From NCBI GenBank assembly GCA_009692665.1, contig SHYT01000003.1, positions 62,001 to 126,000 on the forward strand: DNA of 64,000 bases, in the 5' to 3' direction. Positions 41,169 to 51,979 of the stretch are shown piece by piece. The notes below the pieces were generated by a model that ran no database searches, was not told the origin of the DNA, and saw nothing but the letters and a program-made list of their open reading frames with translations. Origin of the DNA: Dehalococcoidia bacterium (GTDB taxonomy: Bacteria > Chloroflexota > Dehalococcoidia > Lucifugimonadales > SHYT01). Position numbers and translations under genes: made by a program. The stretch's first letter is position 1, and every line of letters starts with the position of its first letter.

Positions 41169-42356
41169 ATGCCCATCTCCGCAAAAGTCCGCCAGGCCAT
41201 GCAGTCGCAGTCCTGGATACGCCAGATGTTTGAGCTCGGCATTGCGCTGAAGAAGCAGTACGGCGATGAGAACGTCTATGACCTCTCGCTGGGCAACCCC
41301 ATCCTGGAGCCGCCCGCAGCGTTCCAAGCCGAGTTGAAGAAGCTGGCAGAGCACCCCGGCAAAGGCACGCATCGCTACATGCCCAACGCGGGCTATTTGG
41401 AGACTCGCCAAGCGGTAGCCACGCACATTGCTACAGACACCAGCCTGTCCTTTACAGATGCCCACATAGTCATGACTGTTGGCGCAGGTGGCGCCATTAA
41501 CGTGACGCTCAAGGCGTTGCTTGACCCTGGCGATGAAGTGCTGGTCCTTGCGCCATTCTTCCCGGAGTACATGGCGTACGCTGACAACCATGGCGGCTTA
41601 GCGCGCATTGTGAAAACCGATGAGTCCTTCCAACCGGACCTGGAAGCACTGGAGAAGGCCATCACGCCGCGCACGAAAGCGCTTATCGTCAACTCGCCCA
41701 ACAATCCCACCGGCGTCATCTACACAGATGAGAAGCTGCGGGGCTTGGGACAGGTGCTGGCTCGCGCCCAAACCCGTATCGGCCATCCCGTCTACATGAT
41801 CAGCGACGAGCCGTACGCCAACCTCGTGTACGACAGCCAACCATTTCCACGTCCAGTGCACTACTACGAGACGAGTATCATAGCAACGTCCTACTCTAAA
41901 GACCTCTCCCTCGCTGGCGAGCGCATTGGCTATGTGGCAGTGCATCCCTCTTGCCCGGACGCACAAGAACTGGTGAATGCCTGCATTTACACGAACCGTG
42001 TGCTCGGGTTTGTGAATGCACCAGCGCTCATGCAACATCTAGTCCGAGCGCTTCAGGACTCGCACGTGGACGTCGCCTGGTACCAGCGGCAGAGGGACAC
42101 GGTCTACAACGCCTTGAAGAAAATGGGCTATACCTTAGCCAAGCCGCAGGGTGCCTTCTACGCTTTCCCGCGTTCGCCCATTCCGGACGACGTTGCGTTT
42201 GTGCAAGAGCTTCTCAGGGAGCGTGTCATCGTTACGCCGGGTACGGGGTTTGGAGCGCCGGGATACTTCCGGATCTCCTATTCTGTAGAAGAGCGAGTGC
42301 TGAACGGCGCGTTAGAAGGTTTCGCGCGGGTGGCAAAGGCACATAAACTCGGCTAG
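41169..42356 (+). CDS. Pyridoxal phosphate-dependent aminotransferase, class I/II
   Basis: NSPNNPTGVIY, SYSKDLSLAGERIGY. Confidence 0.93.
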   Translation: MPISAKVRQAMQSQSWIRQMFELGIALKKQYGDENVYDLSLGNPILEPPAAFQAELKKLAEHPGKGTHRYMPNAGYLETRQAVATHIATDTSLSFTDAHIVMTVGAGGAINVTLKALLDPGDEVLVLAPFFPEYMAYADNHGGLARIVKTDESFQPDLEALEKAITPRTKALIVNSPNNPTGVIYTDEKLRGLGQVLARAQTRIGHPVYMISDEPYANLVYDSQPFPRPVHYYETSIIATSYSKDLSLAGERIGYVAVHPSCPDAQELVNACIYTNRVLGFVNAPALMQHLVRALQDSHVDVAWYQRQRDTVYNALKKMGYTLAKPQGAFYAFPRSPIPDDVAFVQELLRERVIVTPGTGFGAPGYFRISYSVEERVLNGALEGFARVAKAHKLG

Positions 42357-42427
42357 CCGCACGCCACTGCATGTGGTCACAGTACATCCCCTCGACATCC
42401 ACCAAGAGCGCGGCACGTGATTCTACG

Positions 42428-42468
42428 CAATAAAAAGGGCGCCTCCAATGGAAGCGCCCTTTTTATTG
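42428..42468. terminator. Bidirectional intrinsic terminator
   Basis: CAATAAAAAGGGCGC...GCGCCCTTTTTATTG. Confidence 0.9.
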
Positions 42469-42646
42469 CTGTGGCTCCACCCCTTGAAGCGTGCCTAACC
42501 CGAAAGTTAAGCAATCCCCTCAAAGGAGGGAGCCAATGGTTGTGCTGGGTTGGTACGCATAGGCTCTCACCTCCTTCCATGTAAATTCAGTCTATCAAAG
42601 CAAAGTCTAGGGTGCAATGGCTGTCGAATAAATGTGCTGATTATTG

Positions 42647-43192
42647 CTACGTGGCTTGGTGTACGCTCACGCGACCATATGCCATCTCAATCTCGAGGTG
42701 AAGCTTGCTGCTGGCTGCGGCGTATTCAGGCGAAGTATGCATAGCGCGGCGAAGGACTCCGCTCATTTGACACCCAAGGACCCTGACTTCACCCACCGTC
42801 ACCTCTGCGTCCACGCTGGCGACAACCTCGGCCGGGAGCCACACTTCTACCACCCCAACGACGCCATTCACGATGACGGAGTGCTCGCCTGGCACTGCTG
42901 TGGCTTGTCTGAAGTCCAGCACAATGGAGCCGAGACCGACCTGATAGACGCTATCGCTGATGGTTGTTGGGGCTGCGCGTATGGAGCCGAGTGTCTTGTC
43001 CTGAAAGACGGGTGGTGGGTTTCGGTGGTAGCGACGGAGCGTGCCGAGTATGAGGGGGAGCAGGAGCAGCACGCTGGCGCCCAGCGCGGCATCGCCGAGG
43101 CTGATGTCCACGACGCCTGTGCCGTTCAACAGCGCCACTGCCGCCACGATGACAAGCACCAGCAGCAGCACCTGCCGCCAAACGGCTCCCAT
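42647..43192 (-). CDS. LiaF-like membrane protein (cell-wall-active antibiotic response C-terminal domain)
   Basis: Two N-terminal TM segments; C-term beta-rich GSIVLDFRQATAVPGEHSVIVNGVVGVVEVWLPAEVVASVDAEVTVGEV. Confidence 0.75.
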   Translation of the reverse strand: MGAVWRQVLLLVLVIVAAVALLNGTGVVDISLGDAALGASVLLLLPLILGTLRRYHRNPPPVFQDKTLGSIRAAPTTISDSVYQVGLGSIVLDFRQATAVPGEHSVIVNGVVGVVEVWLPAEVVASVDAEVTVGEVRVLGCQMSGVLRRAMHTSPEYAAASSKLHLEIEMAYGRVSVHQAT

Positions 43193-43360
43193 CTACTGGG
43201 TGCGGCCGCGCCAGGGACCCTTGAAGTTGCCAAGCAAAATGCCGAGGCCGATAACAATCAAGATAACGGGCCAGTACGTGCCAAGGCCCTGCGTAATGAT
43301 ACCTAGCTTCTCCAGAAGCAGCAGCACACCGACTGCGATGAGGACCAGACCGAACAACAT
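43193..43360 (-). CDS. Small LiaI/LiaF-like TM region protein
   Basis: MLFGLVLIAVGVLLLLEKLGII...YWPVILIVIGLGILL. Confidence 0.75.
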   Translation of the reverse strand: MLFGLVLIAVGVLLLLEKLGIITQGLGTYWPVILIVIGLGILLGNFKGPWRGRTQ

Positions 43361-43373
43361 TGCTTGACCTTTC

Positions 43374-46370
43374 TTACGAACGTCCGCTTGCGACCTTTTG
43401 TCGAGCTTTGCCGGCAGCTTTCTTTCCGTTGGTGCGGGCGCCATTATTGTGCACTTCCGGTACTGCGCCGTTTGTCTCGTTCGTTGGCGCATGGATTTTG
43501 GGCTTCCCGCCAATGAGCGATTGCAGGTACTCGCCGGTTATTGACTCAGGGGTGCGCGCCACATCTTCCGGCGTGCCCACGGCGATGACGCGGCCGCCGC
43601 GCTCGCCCGCGCCGGGCCCAAGGTCTATGAGCCAGTCCGCGTTCTTGATCACGTCCAAGTGATGCTCGATAACGATGATGCTGTTGCCCGCGTCCACCAA
43701 CCTGTGCATCACGCGCAGGAGCGCGGCCACGTCCTCAAAGGACAGTCCTGTGGTCGGCTCATCAAGGATGTAGAGCGTGCGGCCCGTGGCGCGTTTGGAA
43801 AGCTCCGTGGAGAGTTTGATGCGCTGCGCCTCGCCGCCGGACAGCGTGGTGGCTGGCTGGCCCAGGCGCATGTAGCCAAGGCCCACTTGCTGCATGGTCT
43901 CCAGCTTGTTGCGGATGGATGGAATGTTCTTGAACAGTTCCGCCGCTTCATCCACGTTGGAGTTCAGGATGTCCGTGATGGACTTGTCGTGGAACTTTAC
44001 TTCCAGCGCTTCGCGGTCGTAGCGGGCGCCCTTGCAGACTTCGCAGGGGACCGTGACGTCCGGAAGGAACTGCATTTCGATCTGGATGTAGCCGTCGCCC
44101 TGGCAGGCTTCGCAGCGGCCGCCCTTTACGTTGAAGGAGAAGCGGCCCGGCTGATAGCCGCGCGCCTTTGCTTCAGGCAGTGAAGCGAAGAGCTCGCGCA
44201 TGGGCGTGAACGCGCCCACGTATGTTGCCGGGTTGCTGCGCGGCGTCCGGCCAATGGGCGACTGGTCAATGTTGATGACCTTGTCTATGTTCTCGATGCC
44301 GGTGATGGAATCGTGCTCACCCGGCTTGTCCTTGGCCCGGTACAGGATCTGCGCCAGTCGCTTGTAGAGCACGTCGTAGACAAGCGTGCTCTTGCCGGAG
44401 CCCGAGACGCCCGTAATGCAGACCATCTTGCCTAACGGGAAGTCCACGGTCACGTTTTTAAGGTTGTTTTCGCGCGCGCCCTTGAGCACCACGGACTTGC
44501 CGCTGCCGGCCCGTCGTGTCTTGGGGACAGCAATCTGCTTCCTGCCGGACAGGTACGCGCCGGTCAGGGAGTTGGGATTGTCCATGACTTCTTGCAGCGT
44601 GCCCGTGGCCACCACGTAGCCGCCGTGCTCGCCCGCGCCGGGGCCCATGTCCACGATGAAGTCCGCCGCGCGCATGACCGCCTCGTCATGCTCCACCAGC
44701 AGGACCGTGTTGCCCAGGTCGCGCAGGCGCTTGAGGGTTTCCACCAGCCGGTAATCGTCTGCGGGGTGCAAGCCGATGGTTGGCTCGTCGCAGACGTACA
44801 GGACGCCCATGAGGCCTGAGCCGATTTGCGTCGCCAGACGGATGCGCTGCGCCTCACCGCCGGAGAGGGTCGCGGCCATGCGCTCTACGGTAAGGTATTC
44901 CAGGCCAATGTCGGCCAAGAATTTTAGGCGCGCATAAATCTCTTTTAGGATTTGCTTCGCGATGAGCAGGTCACGCTCAGAGAGCGCGGTCTCGTCCGCC
45001 ACGCGCTCCGGCGACGTCTTCTGGATGTCGTTCACCCATGCCAGCGCCTTCTCCACGCTGAGCGCGGATACCTGCATGATGTTCTTCCCGCAGACAGTGA
45101 CCGCGAGCGCTTCGGGCTTCAGCCGCTTGCCCGTGCACTTCGTGCAGGGCCGCTGGGCCATGTACCGCTCGATTTCCGCCTTAACGAAATCGGATTCGGT
45201 CTCCTTGTAACGGCGCATGAGGTTGGGGATAACGCCCTCAAACGTGGTCTCCCACGAGTACGTGTGCCCCCGGTGCGTGCGGTGGCGCATGGTGAACGAG
45301 TTCTCTCGGTCGCCGTAGAGGATGAGGTCGAGGGTGTCCGGCATCAGGTTGCGCACCGACGTCTTCGTTGAGAAGCCGTGCTTCTTGGCCAAAGACTCCA
45401 GCAAGCTGGTGTACCAGACGCTGGACGAGCCTGAGCGCACCCACGGTTGGATGGCCCCCTCTGCCAATGAAAGATCCCGGTTGGGGATGACCATGTCCGG
45501 GTCAACCTCCAATTTGAACCCCAGGCCGGTGCACTCCGGGCACGCGCCGTGCGGGTTGTTGAAGCTGAACGACCTCGGCTCCAGCTCGCCGAGGCTGACG
45601 CCGTCGTAGGGGCAGGCGAACTGCTGCGAGAAGACCATCTCTTGCTCTGGCGCGCTCAGCACAGAAACGCCTACCACGCCCTCGGCAAGCTTGATGGCGG
45701 TGTCGACCGAGTTGGCGACGCGCGACTGCTCCAGTGATGCGTTGGCGACCAGGCGGTCAATGACGATCTCCACCGTGTGGCGCTTGTTCTTGTCGAGCGT
45801 GATCGTCTCGGACAGCTCGTGCATCTTCTTGTCCACGCGGGCGCGGACGAAGCCTTTCTTGCGCGCGTCTTCCAGCACGTCCTTGTACTCGCCCTTGCGG
45901 TCACGCACGGCGGGGGCCAGCACTATGAAGCGCGTGCCCTGCGGCAGCGCCATGATGGAGTCCACGATTTGCTGGGTGGTCTGCTTCTGCACGGGCCGCC
46001 CGCACTGCGGACAGTGCGGCTTGCCTGCGCGGGCGTACAGCAGGCGCAGGTGGTCGTACACCTCCGTGATGGTGCCGACGGTGGAACGCGGGTTATGTGA
46101 CGCGCCCTTCTGGTCGATGGAGATGGCGGGAGAAAGCCCCTCGATGTAGTCCACATCGGGCTTTTCCATGCGGCCCAGGAACTGGCGGGCGTACGCGGAC
46201 AACGACTCGACGTAGCGGCGCTGGCCTTCGGCGTAGATGGTGTCGAAGGCCAGGGAGCTTTTGCCTGAGCCAGAGACGCCGGTGATGACCACCAGCTTGT
46301 TGCGGGGGATGGTGACGTCAATGCCCTTGAGGTTGTGCTCTCGGGCGCCTTTAACAACGATGTTTTCCAG
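43374..46370 (-). CDS. uvrA: Excinuclease ABC subunit A (probable CTG start)
   Basis: [53 protein letters not shown]; two ABC modules and Zn fingers. Confidence 0.97.
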   Translation of the reverse strand: MENIVVKGAREHNLKGIDVTIPRNKLVVITGVSGSGKSSLAFDTIYAEGQRRYVESLSAYARQFLGRMEKPDVDYIEGLSPAISIDQKGASHNPRSTVGTITEVYDHLRLLYARAGKPHCPQCGRPVQKQTTQQIVDSIMALPQGTRFIVLAPAVRDRKGEYKDVLEDARKKGFVRARVDKKMHELSETITLDKNKRHTVEIVIDRLVANASLEQSRVANSVDTAIKLAEGVVGVSVLSAPEQEMVFSQQFACPYDGVSLGELEPRSFSFNNPHGACPECTGLGFKLEVDPDMVIPNRDLSLAEGAIQPWVRSGSSSVWYTSLLESLAKKHGFSTKTSVRNLMPDTLDLILYGDRENSFTMRHRTHRGHTYSWETTFEGVIPNLMRRYKETESDFVKAEIERYMAQRPCTKCTGKRLKPEALAVTVCGKNIMQVSALSVEKALAWVNDIQKTSPERVADETALSERDLLIAKQILKEIYARLKFLADIGLEYLTVERMAATLSGGEAQRIRLATQIGSGLMGVLYVCDEPTIGLHPADDYRLVETLKRLRDLGNTVLLVEHDEAVMRAADFIVDMGPGAGEHGGYVVATGTLQEVMDNPNSLTGAYLSGRKQIAVPKTRRAGSGKSVVLKGARENNLKNVTVDFPLGKMVCITGVSGSGKSTLVYDVLYKRLAQILYRAKDKPGEHDSITGIENIDKVINIDQSPIGRTPRSNPATYVGAFTPMRELFASLPEAKARGYQPGRFSFNVKGGRCEACQGDGYIQIEMQFLPDVTVPCEVCKGARYDREALEVKFHDKSITDILNSNVDEAAELFKNIPSIRNKLETMQQVGLGYMRLGQPATTLSGGEAQRIKLSTELSKRATGRTLYILDEPTTGLSFEDVAALLRVMHRLVDAGNSIIVIEHHLDVIKNADWLIDLGPGAGERGGRVIAVGTPEDVARTPESITGEYLQSLIGGKPKIHAPTNETNGAVPEVHNNGARTNGKKAAGKARQKVASGRS

Positions 46371-46831
46371 GAGAGTGCTCCTTCTACGTGTGGGGAATTG
46401 GGATAAAAGCCGCAAGAACTATTGTACCAGCCAGAGGCGCGGACGCGGCACGCTGCGCGAGGTGTTAGGGTGTGTCTGGCGGGCGAACGCCTGGTGCCTG
46501 ATAGGGTCTGGTGTTTACATACGACCGTTTGACTTCGCGGGGCCTGACAGGTTTTCAGGCCGTGGCGCGGCGCCCGGTTTGATGTCCTGTAGAGGTTCGT
46601 GGGTTTCACGCGAGCGATAAGCGGGGGGGGCACGAGCGCTAAACGGCTGAGTCTATTGGGTCGGCAATCCTACGTTGCCAGCGCACGTGAGGCTTCGTGG
46701 TAGATATAACCCATTCCTGGTTTGTGCTTTTCTGAACGTACCCGTTCGCCGCATCGTACCCGCGTTTACAGGCTCCTGAGATTTGACATTGGAGTGGGCC
46801 GAATGCTATAGTCTGGCTGTTTGGAGGGTGC

Positions 46832-47200
46832 ATGCCTCAGGAATACGCCATCAATTACGGCGCAGTGGTACTGGCGGCAATCGTAGGGCTCATGGCAGTG
46901 CTTTTCATGTTCCTGACCAACTATTTGTTGGCTCCCCGGCGTTCCTCAGCGATAAAAGGTCTTCCGTTTGAGTGTGGCGTCCCCGCCGCACCGTTCACCT
47001 GGTCACAAATCAACATCCGGTACTACATCTTCGCCATTTTGTTCCTGGTGTTTGACGTTGAGGCGGTGTTCCTATTCCCTTGGGTCATCATCTACCTGAA
47101 GAGTGCACCCATCGTCTTCTACGAAATGCTCGTGTTCCTCGCCATCCTGCTTTTCGGCCTGCTGTACGGCTGGAAGAAAGGGATGCTTGAATGGCAGTAA
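46832..47200 (+). CDS. nuoA: NADH-quinone oxidoreductase subunit A
   Basis: [39 protein letters not shown]. Confidence 0.96.
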   Translation: MPQEYAINYGAVVLAAIVGLMAVLFMFLTNYLLAPRRSSAIKGLPFECGVPAAPFTWSQINIRYYIFAILFLVFDVEAVFLFPWVIIYLKSAPIVFYEMLVFLAILLFGLLYGWKKGMLEWQ

Positions 47201-47892
47201 CTGGCAACACTCCTCCAGGGAATTTTGGGCCGGAGAACCCAGGAAAACCGGGACTTCTTCCGGCTGACAAAGCACGCCAGGTCATCTGGAAGAGCATTGG
47301 GCCAAGAACGCCGGCAGAAGAGGGCATTACTGTAGGCACGGGCAATAGGCCTGCCCCCGCGCCCTACCAGAAATACGCGCCTGCAATGATCACGACGACC
47401 ACGCAGAAGCTCTTTGCCATGGCGCGCGCGAACTCGCTGTGGCCGCTGCAGTTCGGGCTGGCGTGCTGCGCCATCGAGATGATTTCCACCTACATGGCGC
47501 ACCACGACCTCGACCGGATTGGCGTCGTCACGTGGCCATCGCCGCGGCAGAGCGACGTGATGATTGTGGCTGGCACGGTGGTCAAGAAAATGGCGGAACC
47601 TATCAGGCTGCTGTACGAGCAAATGCCGGAGCCGAAGTGGGTCATTGCCATGGGCGCGTGCGCGACCAACGGCGGGCCGTATTGGCGGTCATACTCGGTT
47701 GTCATGGGTGTAGACCACATTATCCCGGTCGACATCTACATCCCTGGTTGCCCCCCGCGCCCCGAAGCACTTCTTGACGGCATCTTCAAACTGCAGGAAA
47801 AGATACAACAGGACGCGAAACGCAGTGGTCAGTCAGGAACCGCCCAGGCCGGCGACACCGCCACCCTCGAGGCCCCCCGTCCCAGCGGCTAG
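47191..47892 (+). CDS. nuoB: NADH-quinone oxidoreductase subunit B
   Basis: [56 protein letters not shown]. Confidence 0.97.
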   Translation: MAVTGNTPPGNFGPENPGKPGLLPADKARQVIWKSIGPRTPAEEGITVGTGNRPAPAPYQKYAPAMITTTTQKLFAMARANSLWPLQFGLACCAIEMISTYMAHHDLDRIGVVTWPSPRQSDVMIVAGTVVKKMAEPIRLLYEQMPEPKWVIAMGACATNGGPYWRSYSVVMGVDHIIPVDIYIPGCPPRPEALLDGIFKLQEKIQQDAKRSGQSGTAQAGDTATLEAPRPSG

Positions 47893-48391
47893 CGCTGGTC
47901 ATGGGGCCGCCGAGGCTCCCTCAAAATTGAATGCCAAGGGCCTGGCGTTGATGCGCCTGCTGCCTGAAGTCCTCGCTCCTTTTTCACCACAGATTGCCGC
48001 CAGCTACGACGACGTGGTCATTACGGTGGACAAGAGCAAGCTCGTCCAGATGGCCCGTGTCCTGCGCGACGATAGCCGCCTGAGCTTTGACCTGATGCGT
48101 CTACTCACCGTGGTTGACTACAATGACCACTTCCAAGTCGTGTACCATCTATGGTCGCTGGGCAAGCGGCACCGCACGGTAGTGAAGGTGGACACGCCCG
48201 CCGCTGAGGCTTCAGTCCCGTCCGTCACATCGGTGTGGAGGACGGCAGACTGGTACGAACGCGAGGGCAAAGAGCTGTTCGGCGTGAACTTTGAAGGGCA
48301 TCCCAAGCTAGAGCCGCTCCTGTTGTGGGAGGGCTTTGAGGGATACCCGGGGCGCAGGTCCTACCAGCTCTTCGATTACAAGGAGTTCTAG
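47825..48391 (+). CDS. nuoC: NADH-quinone oxidoreductase subunit C (start uncertain)
   Basis: [44 protein letters not shown]. Confidence 0.93.
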   Translation: MVSQEPPRPATPPPSRPPVPAASAGHGAAEAPSKLNAKGLALMRLLPEVLAPFSPQIAASYDDVVITVDKSKLVQMARVLRDDSRLSFDLMRLLTVVDYNDHFQVVYHLWSLGKRHRTVVKVDTPAAEASVPSVTSVWRTADWYEREGKELFGVNFEGHPKLEPLLLWEGFEGYPGRRSYQLFDYKEF

Positions 48392-48392
48392 C

Positions 48393-49511
48393 ATGGCGCA
48401 ATCGCGTCCACTGCAATCGCTGGACATGATGGTGAACATGGGGCCGCAGCACCCCAGCACGCACGGCGTCTTCCGCATGGTGCTGTGGGTGGACGGCGAG
48501 TACATCGTGGAGGCCGAGCCATACATCGGCTACCTGCACCGCGGCACGGAGAAGCTGTGCGAGGGCGAGCTGTACCCGCAAATCATCACGCTCTTTGACC
48601 GGCTGGACTACCTGGCGAACTTCAACAATGAGTGGACGCTCTGTCTGGCGATGGAAAAGCTGATGAGCGTGCAGGTGCCGGAGCGCGCCGAGTACATCCG
48701 CCTCATCCTCTGTGAGCTGAACCGTATCGCGAGCCACATGCTGTTCTACGGTACGATGGGCCTGGACGCGGGCGCTATGACGCCGGTGATGTGGGGTTTC
48801 CGCGAGCGCGAGCGCATCCAGCGCCTATTCGAGGCGACGAGCGGCGCGCGCATGATGCACAACTACTTCCGGATCGGCGGCATTAAAGAGGATGTGCCAG
48901 AGGACTGGAAGGCCCGTGTGAGCGGGCTGGCCTCAGAGCTGGAAAAGAGCATCGAAGAGTGCGACAAGCTGCTCACTTATAACGAGGTGTACCTGGTCCG
49001 CTCCGTCAACGTCGGTAAGCTTTCCGCCAAGGAAGCACTGGAGTGGGGCGTAACCGGCCCGTGCCTGCGCGCTTCCGGTATCCCCTACGACGTGCGCACG
49101 TCTGAACCGTACTCGCTCTACAATCGGTTCCAGTTCGACATCCCGGTGGGCAAGAACGGGGACACGTGGGACCGGTACGCGTTGCGGGTTGAAGAGATGC
49201 GGCAGTCGGTGAAGATCATCAAGCAGGCGCTGGGGCAGATGCCGGATACCGGGCCGTTCATGGCGACCGGCGTGCGGCGCATCCCCAGACCGCCCAAAGG
49301 CGAGGTGTACCTTGGCACTGAAAACCCACGTGGCGAGTTTGGCGTGTACATAGTGAGCGACGGCGGCGATAAGCCGTACCGCTTGAAGATTCGCCCGCCG
49401 TCCTTTGTGAATTTGCAGGCGCTGAAGGCCATGCTCCGCAACTCGTACATTGCGGACTCGGTCATGATCCTTGGCTCCCTGGACATTGTGCTTGGCGAGG
49501 TGGACCGTTAA
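48393..49511 (+). CDS. nuoD: NADH-quinone oxidoreductase subunit D
   Basis: VNMGPQHPSTHGVFRMVLWVDGE; C-term DIVLGEVDR. Confidence 0.97.
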   Translation: MAQSRPLQSLDMMVNMGPQHPSTHGVFRMVLWVDGEYIVEAEPYIGYLHRGTEKLCEGELYPQIITLFDRLDYLANFNNEWTLCLAMEKLMSVQVPERAEYIRLILCELNRIASHMLFYGTMGLDAGAMTPVMWGFRERERIQRLFEATSGARMMHNYFRIGGIKEDVPEDWKARVSGLASELEKSIEECDKLLTYNEVYLVRSVNVGKLSAKEALEWGVTGPCLRASGIPYDVRTSEPYSLYNRFQFDIPVGKNGDTWDRYALRVEEMRQSVKIIKQALGQMPDTGPFMATGVRRIPRPPKGEVYLGTENPRGEFGVYIVSDGGDKPYRLKIRPPSFVNLQALKAMLRNSYIADSVMILGSLDIVLGEVDR

Positions 49512-49621
49512 TGACGTGGTTTGGATGGGTCGCGAGTCTCGGTGGCATCCTGTCAGTTCTCTGCGTGTGCGGCGTCTTGGGCGTGTTCCTGGCGACCATG
49601 AAGGGTGAGCTGGAGCGGTAA
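49511..49621 (+). CDS. 36-aa single-TM small protein between nuoD and nuoH, overlapping TAATG on both sides
   Basis: nuoD stop TAA overlaps ATG (TAATG) and its stop TAA overlaps the nuoH ATG: MTWFGWVASLGGILSVLCVCGVLGVFLATMKGELER*. Confidence 0.75.
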   Translation: MTWFGWVASLGGILSVLCVCGVLGVFLATMKGELER

Positions 49622-50892
49622 TGGACCACTGGTTTGCGGTCGCCGCGTCCATAGGCGGCGTGCTGGCGATAAGCTGCTTCCTGGCCGTGGGCGGGATGTT
49701 CGTGGCCATGATGTTCGGCTGGAAGTTCGCGGTGCTGACCGGGCTGGCGCAAACCGGCGCGGCGCTGGTCACGGCTATTGTGGCGCTGCTGCTCATCTTT
49801 GGCGGATGGCGCATGGTGTTCATCGCCGCGGGCACTGTGGGTCTGTTCGCGTTCCTGTCCGTGGCGGTCCTGGCTATCACGCTCTACGAACGAAAAGTGC
49901 TCGCGCGGTTCCATCAGCGGCTCGGGCCGATGCGTGTGGGGCCGCACGGCATTCTGCAGCCGCTTGCGGACGCCATTAAAATTGTGACCAAGGAAGACAT
50001 CATGCCCGCGTGGACAGACCATGCGGTGTTCTGGTTGGCGCCCATTGCGTTCTTCATCCCCACGTTCCTCATCTGGCTGGTGGTGCCGTTTGCAGACGGG
50101 TGGGTCGTCGCGGACATGGAGCTGGGCCTGCTGTACCTGGTGGCGTTCTCTGTGCTGGCCATTGCGGGACTGTTCATGGCGGGATGGAGCTCCGCGAACA
50201 AGTACAGCATGATAGGCGGCCTGCGGGCGATTGCGCAGCTCATCAGCTATGAGATCCCCATCATCGTGATTGTCATCACGCTGGGCCTGACCGCCGGGTC
50301 GCTGAACATCAGCGCCGTCGTGAACGCGCAGAACACTGCGTGGTACATCCTGACGCAGCCGCTGGCGTTCGCAATCTTCTTCCTGGCGGGCCTGGCGGAG
50401 ATCGGCCGGACGCCCTTCGACATCTACCACGCGGAATCGGAAGTCATGGGCGGTCCGTTTCTGGAGTACAGCGGCGCACACTGGGCCATCTTCTATCTGG
50501 CCGAGTACATTAACACCTTCCTGCTAGGCGTGTTCGTCACGCTGCTGTTCCTTGGCGGCTGGCTCGGGCCAGTGCTGCCCGCCATCTTATGGTTCTTCAT
50601 CAAGGTGTTCGCGGTCATTGCGGTGATGTTCTGGTTCCGCGGCACGTTCCCGCGCTTCCGCATTGACCAACTGATGTCGCTGGGGTGGAAGTTCCTGATT
50701 CCACTGGCCTTCGTGAACTTCATCGTCACGGCTGTGGTAGCCTTCTACGGGCTGCCCGCGTATGTGTTGGCAATTATCGAACTGGCGGCACTGGTGGGGA
50801 TCGCAGTCCTGGTGCAGTCGAAGCTGACTTCACCGAGCCGGCGGCCGACGCTGCGGCTCATATCTGCGAGGGAGTTGCGTGATGCTCAATAG
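49621..50892 (+). CDS. nuoH: NADH-quinone oxidoreductase subunit H with extended N-terminus
   Basis: ERKVLARFHQRLGPMRVGPHGILQPLADAIKI, AEIGRTPFDIYHAESEVMGG. Confidence 0.96.
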   Translation: MDHWFAVAASIGGVLAISCFLAVGGMFVAMMFGWKFAVLTGLAQTGAALVTAIVALLLIFGGWRMVFIAAGTVGLFAFLSVAVLAITLYERKVLARFHQRLGPMRVGPHGILQPLADAIKIVTKEDIMPAWTDHAVFWLAPIAFFIPTFLIWLVVPFADGWVVADMELGLLYLVAFSVLAIAGLFMAGWSSANKYSMIGGLRAIAQLISYEIPIIVIVITLGLTAGSLNISAVVNAQNTAWYILTQPLAFAIFFLAGLAEIGRTPFDIYHAESEVMGGPFLEYSGAHWAIFYLAEYINTFLLGVFVTLLFLGGWLGPVLPAILWFFIKVFAVIAVMFWFRGTFPRFRIDQLMSLGWKFLIPLAFVNFIVTAVVAFYGLPAYVLAIIELAALVGIAVLVQSKLTSPSRRPTLRLISARELRDAQ

Positions 50893-51454
50893 CTTGAAGG
50901 GCCTTTTGCTGACGCTCCGAATCGCGCCGCGCAAGCCGGTGACAGCGGAGTACCCGAAGAAGCATCTGCCTATCCAGGACAGCTACATGGGCTTTCCTGT
51001 GCTGACCTGGGATAGCAGGATTGGCGAGCCGTACTGCACGGGGTGCATGGTGTGCGTCCGGATGTGCCCCACGAACTGCATGAGCGCACTCATGAAGGAC
51101 AACCCGCTGAATAAGGAAGGGAAGAGCCCTCGCAAGAAGATTATCGAAGCGTTCGAGATCAACTACGGCCGGTGCATCCTGTGCGGCATCTGCGAAGAGG
51201 TGTGCGCCTTTGACGCCATCACGATGAGCCACCAGCATGAGCTGGGTTCCATGGCGCGCAACGGCCGCCGCGTGGATTTGCCTCGCCTGCTGGAGCTTGG
51301 CAAGCTGTACCAGGACGAGTCCGGCTGGCGTCCGCCAACGGAGATAGAGAAGGAGAAGCAAGCTGCGCTCAAAACAGTCCAGGCGAGCGCCGCCGCAGGC
51401 GCCATTCCGCCGCCCGTCGTGCAGCCGACGAGCCCGCCGCAGGCAGGCCCATAG
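50882..51454 (+). CDS. nuoI: NADH-quinone oxidoreductase subunit I (2x[4Fe-4S])
   Basis: CTGCMVCVRMCPTNC and CILCGICEEVC. Confidence 0.95.
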   Translation: MLNSLKGLLLTLRIAPRKPVTAEYPKKHLPIQDSYMGFPVLTWDSRIGEPYCTGCMVCVRMCPTNCMSALMKDNPLNKEGKSPRKKIIEAFEINYGRCILCGICEEVCAFDAITMSHQHELGSMARNGRRVDLPRLLELGKLYQDESGWRPPTEIEKEKQAALKTVQASAAAGAIPPPVVQPTSPPQAGP

Positions 51455-51979
51455 GTGGGAAGTCTTATCGCCTACAGCTTCCTGGCAGCCCTGATTGTGG
51501 GCGGCGCGCTCGGTGTGGTGACCAGCCGCAATGTGGCCCATGCCGCGCTGTTCCTGCTCACGACGCTCGCGGCCGTGGCGGGCATCTTCATCCTGTCGCT
51601 GGCCGAGTTTCTGGCACTGGTGCAGGTGCTCATCTACGGCGGCGCCATCACCATCGTGCTGCTGTTCGCGTTGATGCTCACCCGCCTGGAAGAGTTCTCC
51701 AACGTAAGAGACAACACGCAGTGGCCGATGGCGATTATCGCATCGGTGGCACTGCTGGTCGTGCTGGTCGGCGCCATCTTCGCCTCGCGACCATCCGGCG
51801 CCGCGCTGCGCGGGGCGTCGTTTCAGGAAGTCGGCACTCAATTGTTCACGAAGTGGGCGGTGCCGTTTGAGGTCGCGTCCCTTGTCCTGCTGGTCGCGCT
51901 TGTGGGCGCGTTCCTGCTAGCCCGCGGCGGCGGCAACCCCGGCGACGACGGCATACGTGACGGAGGGAATCGCTCATGA
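51455..51979 (+). CDS. nuoJ: NADH-quinone oxidoreductase subunit J (GTG start)
   Basis: Five-TM protein in nuo order; LALVQVLIYGGAITIVLLFALML. Confidence 0.95.
   Translation: MGSLIAYSFLAALIVGGALGVVTSRNVAHAALFLLTTLAAVAGIFILSLAEFLALVQVLIYGGAITIVLLFALMLTRLEEFSNVRDNTQWPMAIIASVALLVVLVGAIFASRPSGAALRGASFQEVGTQLFTKWAVPFEVASLVLLVALVGAFLLARGGGNPGDDGIRDGGNRS

Noticed and set aside
46621-46632. Poly-G run between uvrA and nuoA
   Set aside because: Noncoding homopolymer; possible sequencing artefact, no functional inference supportable
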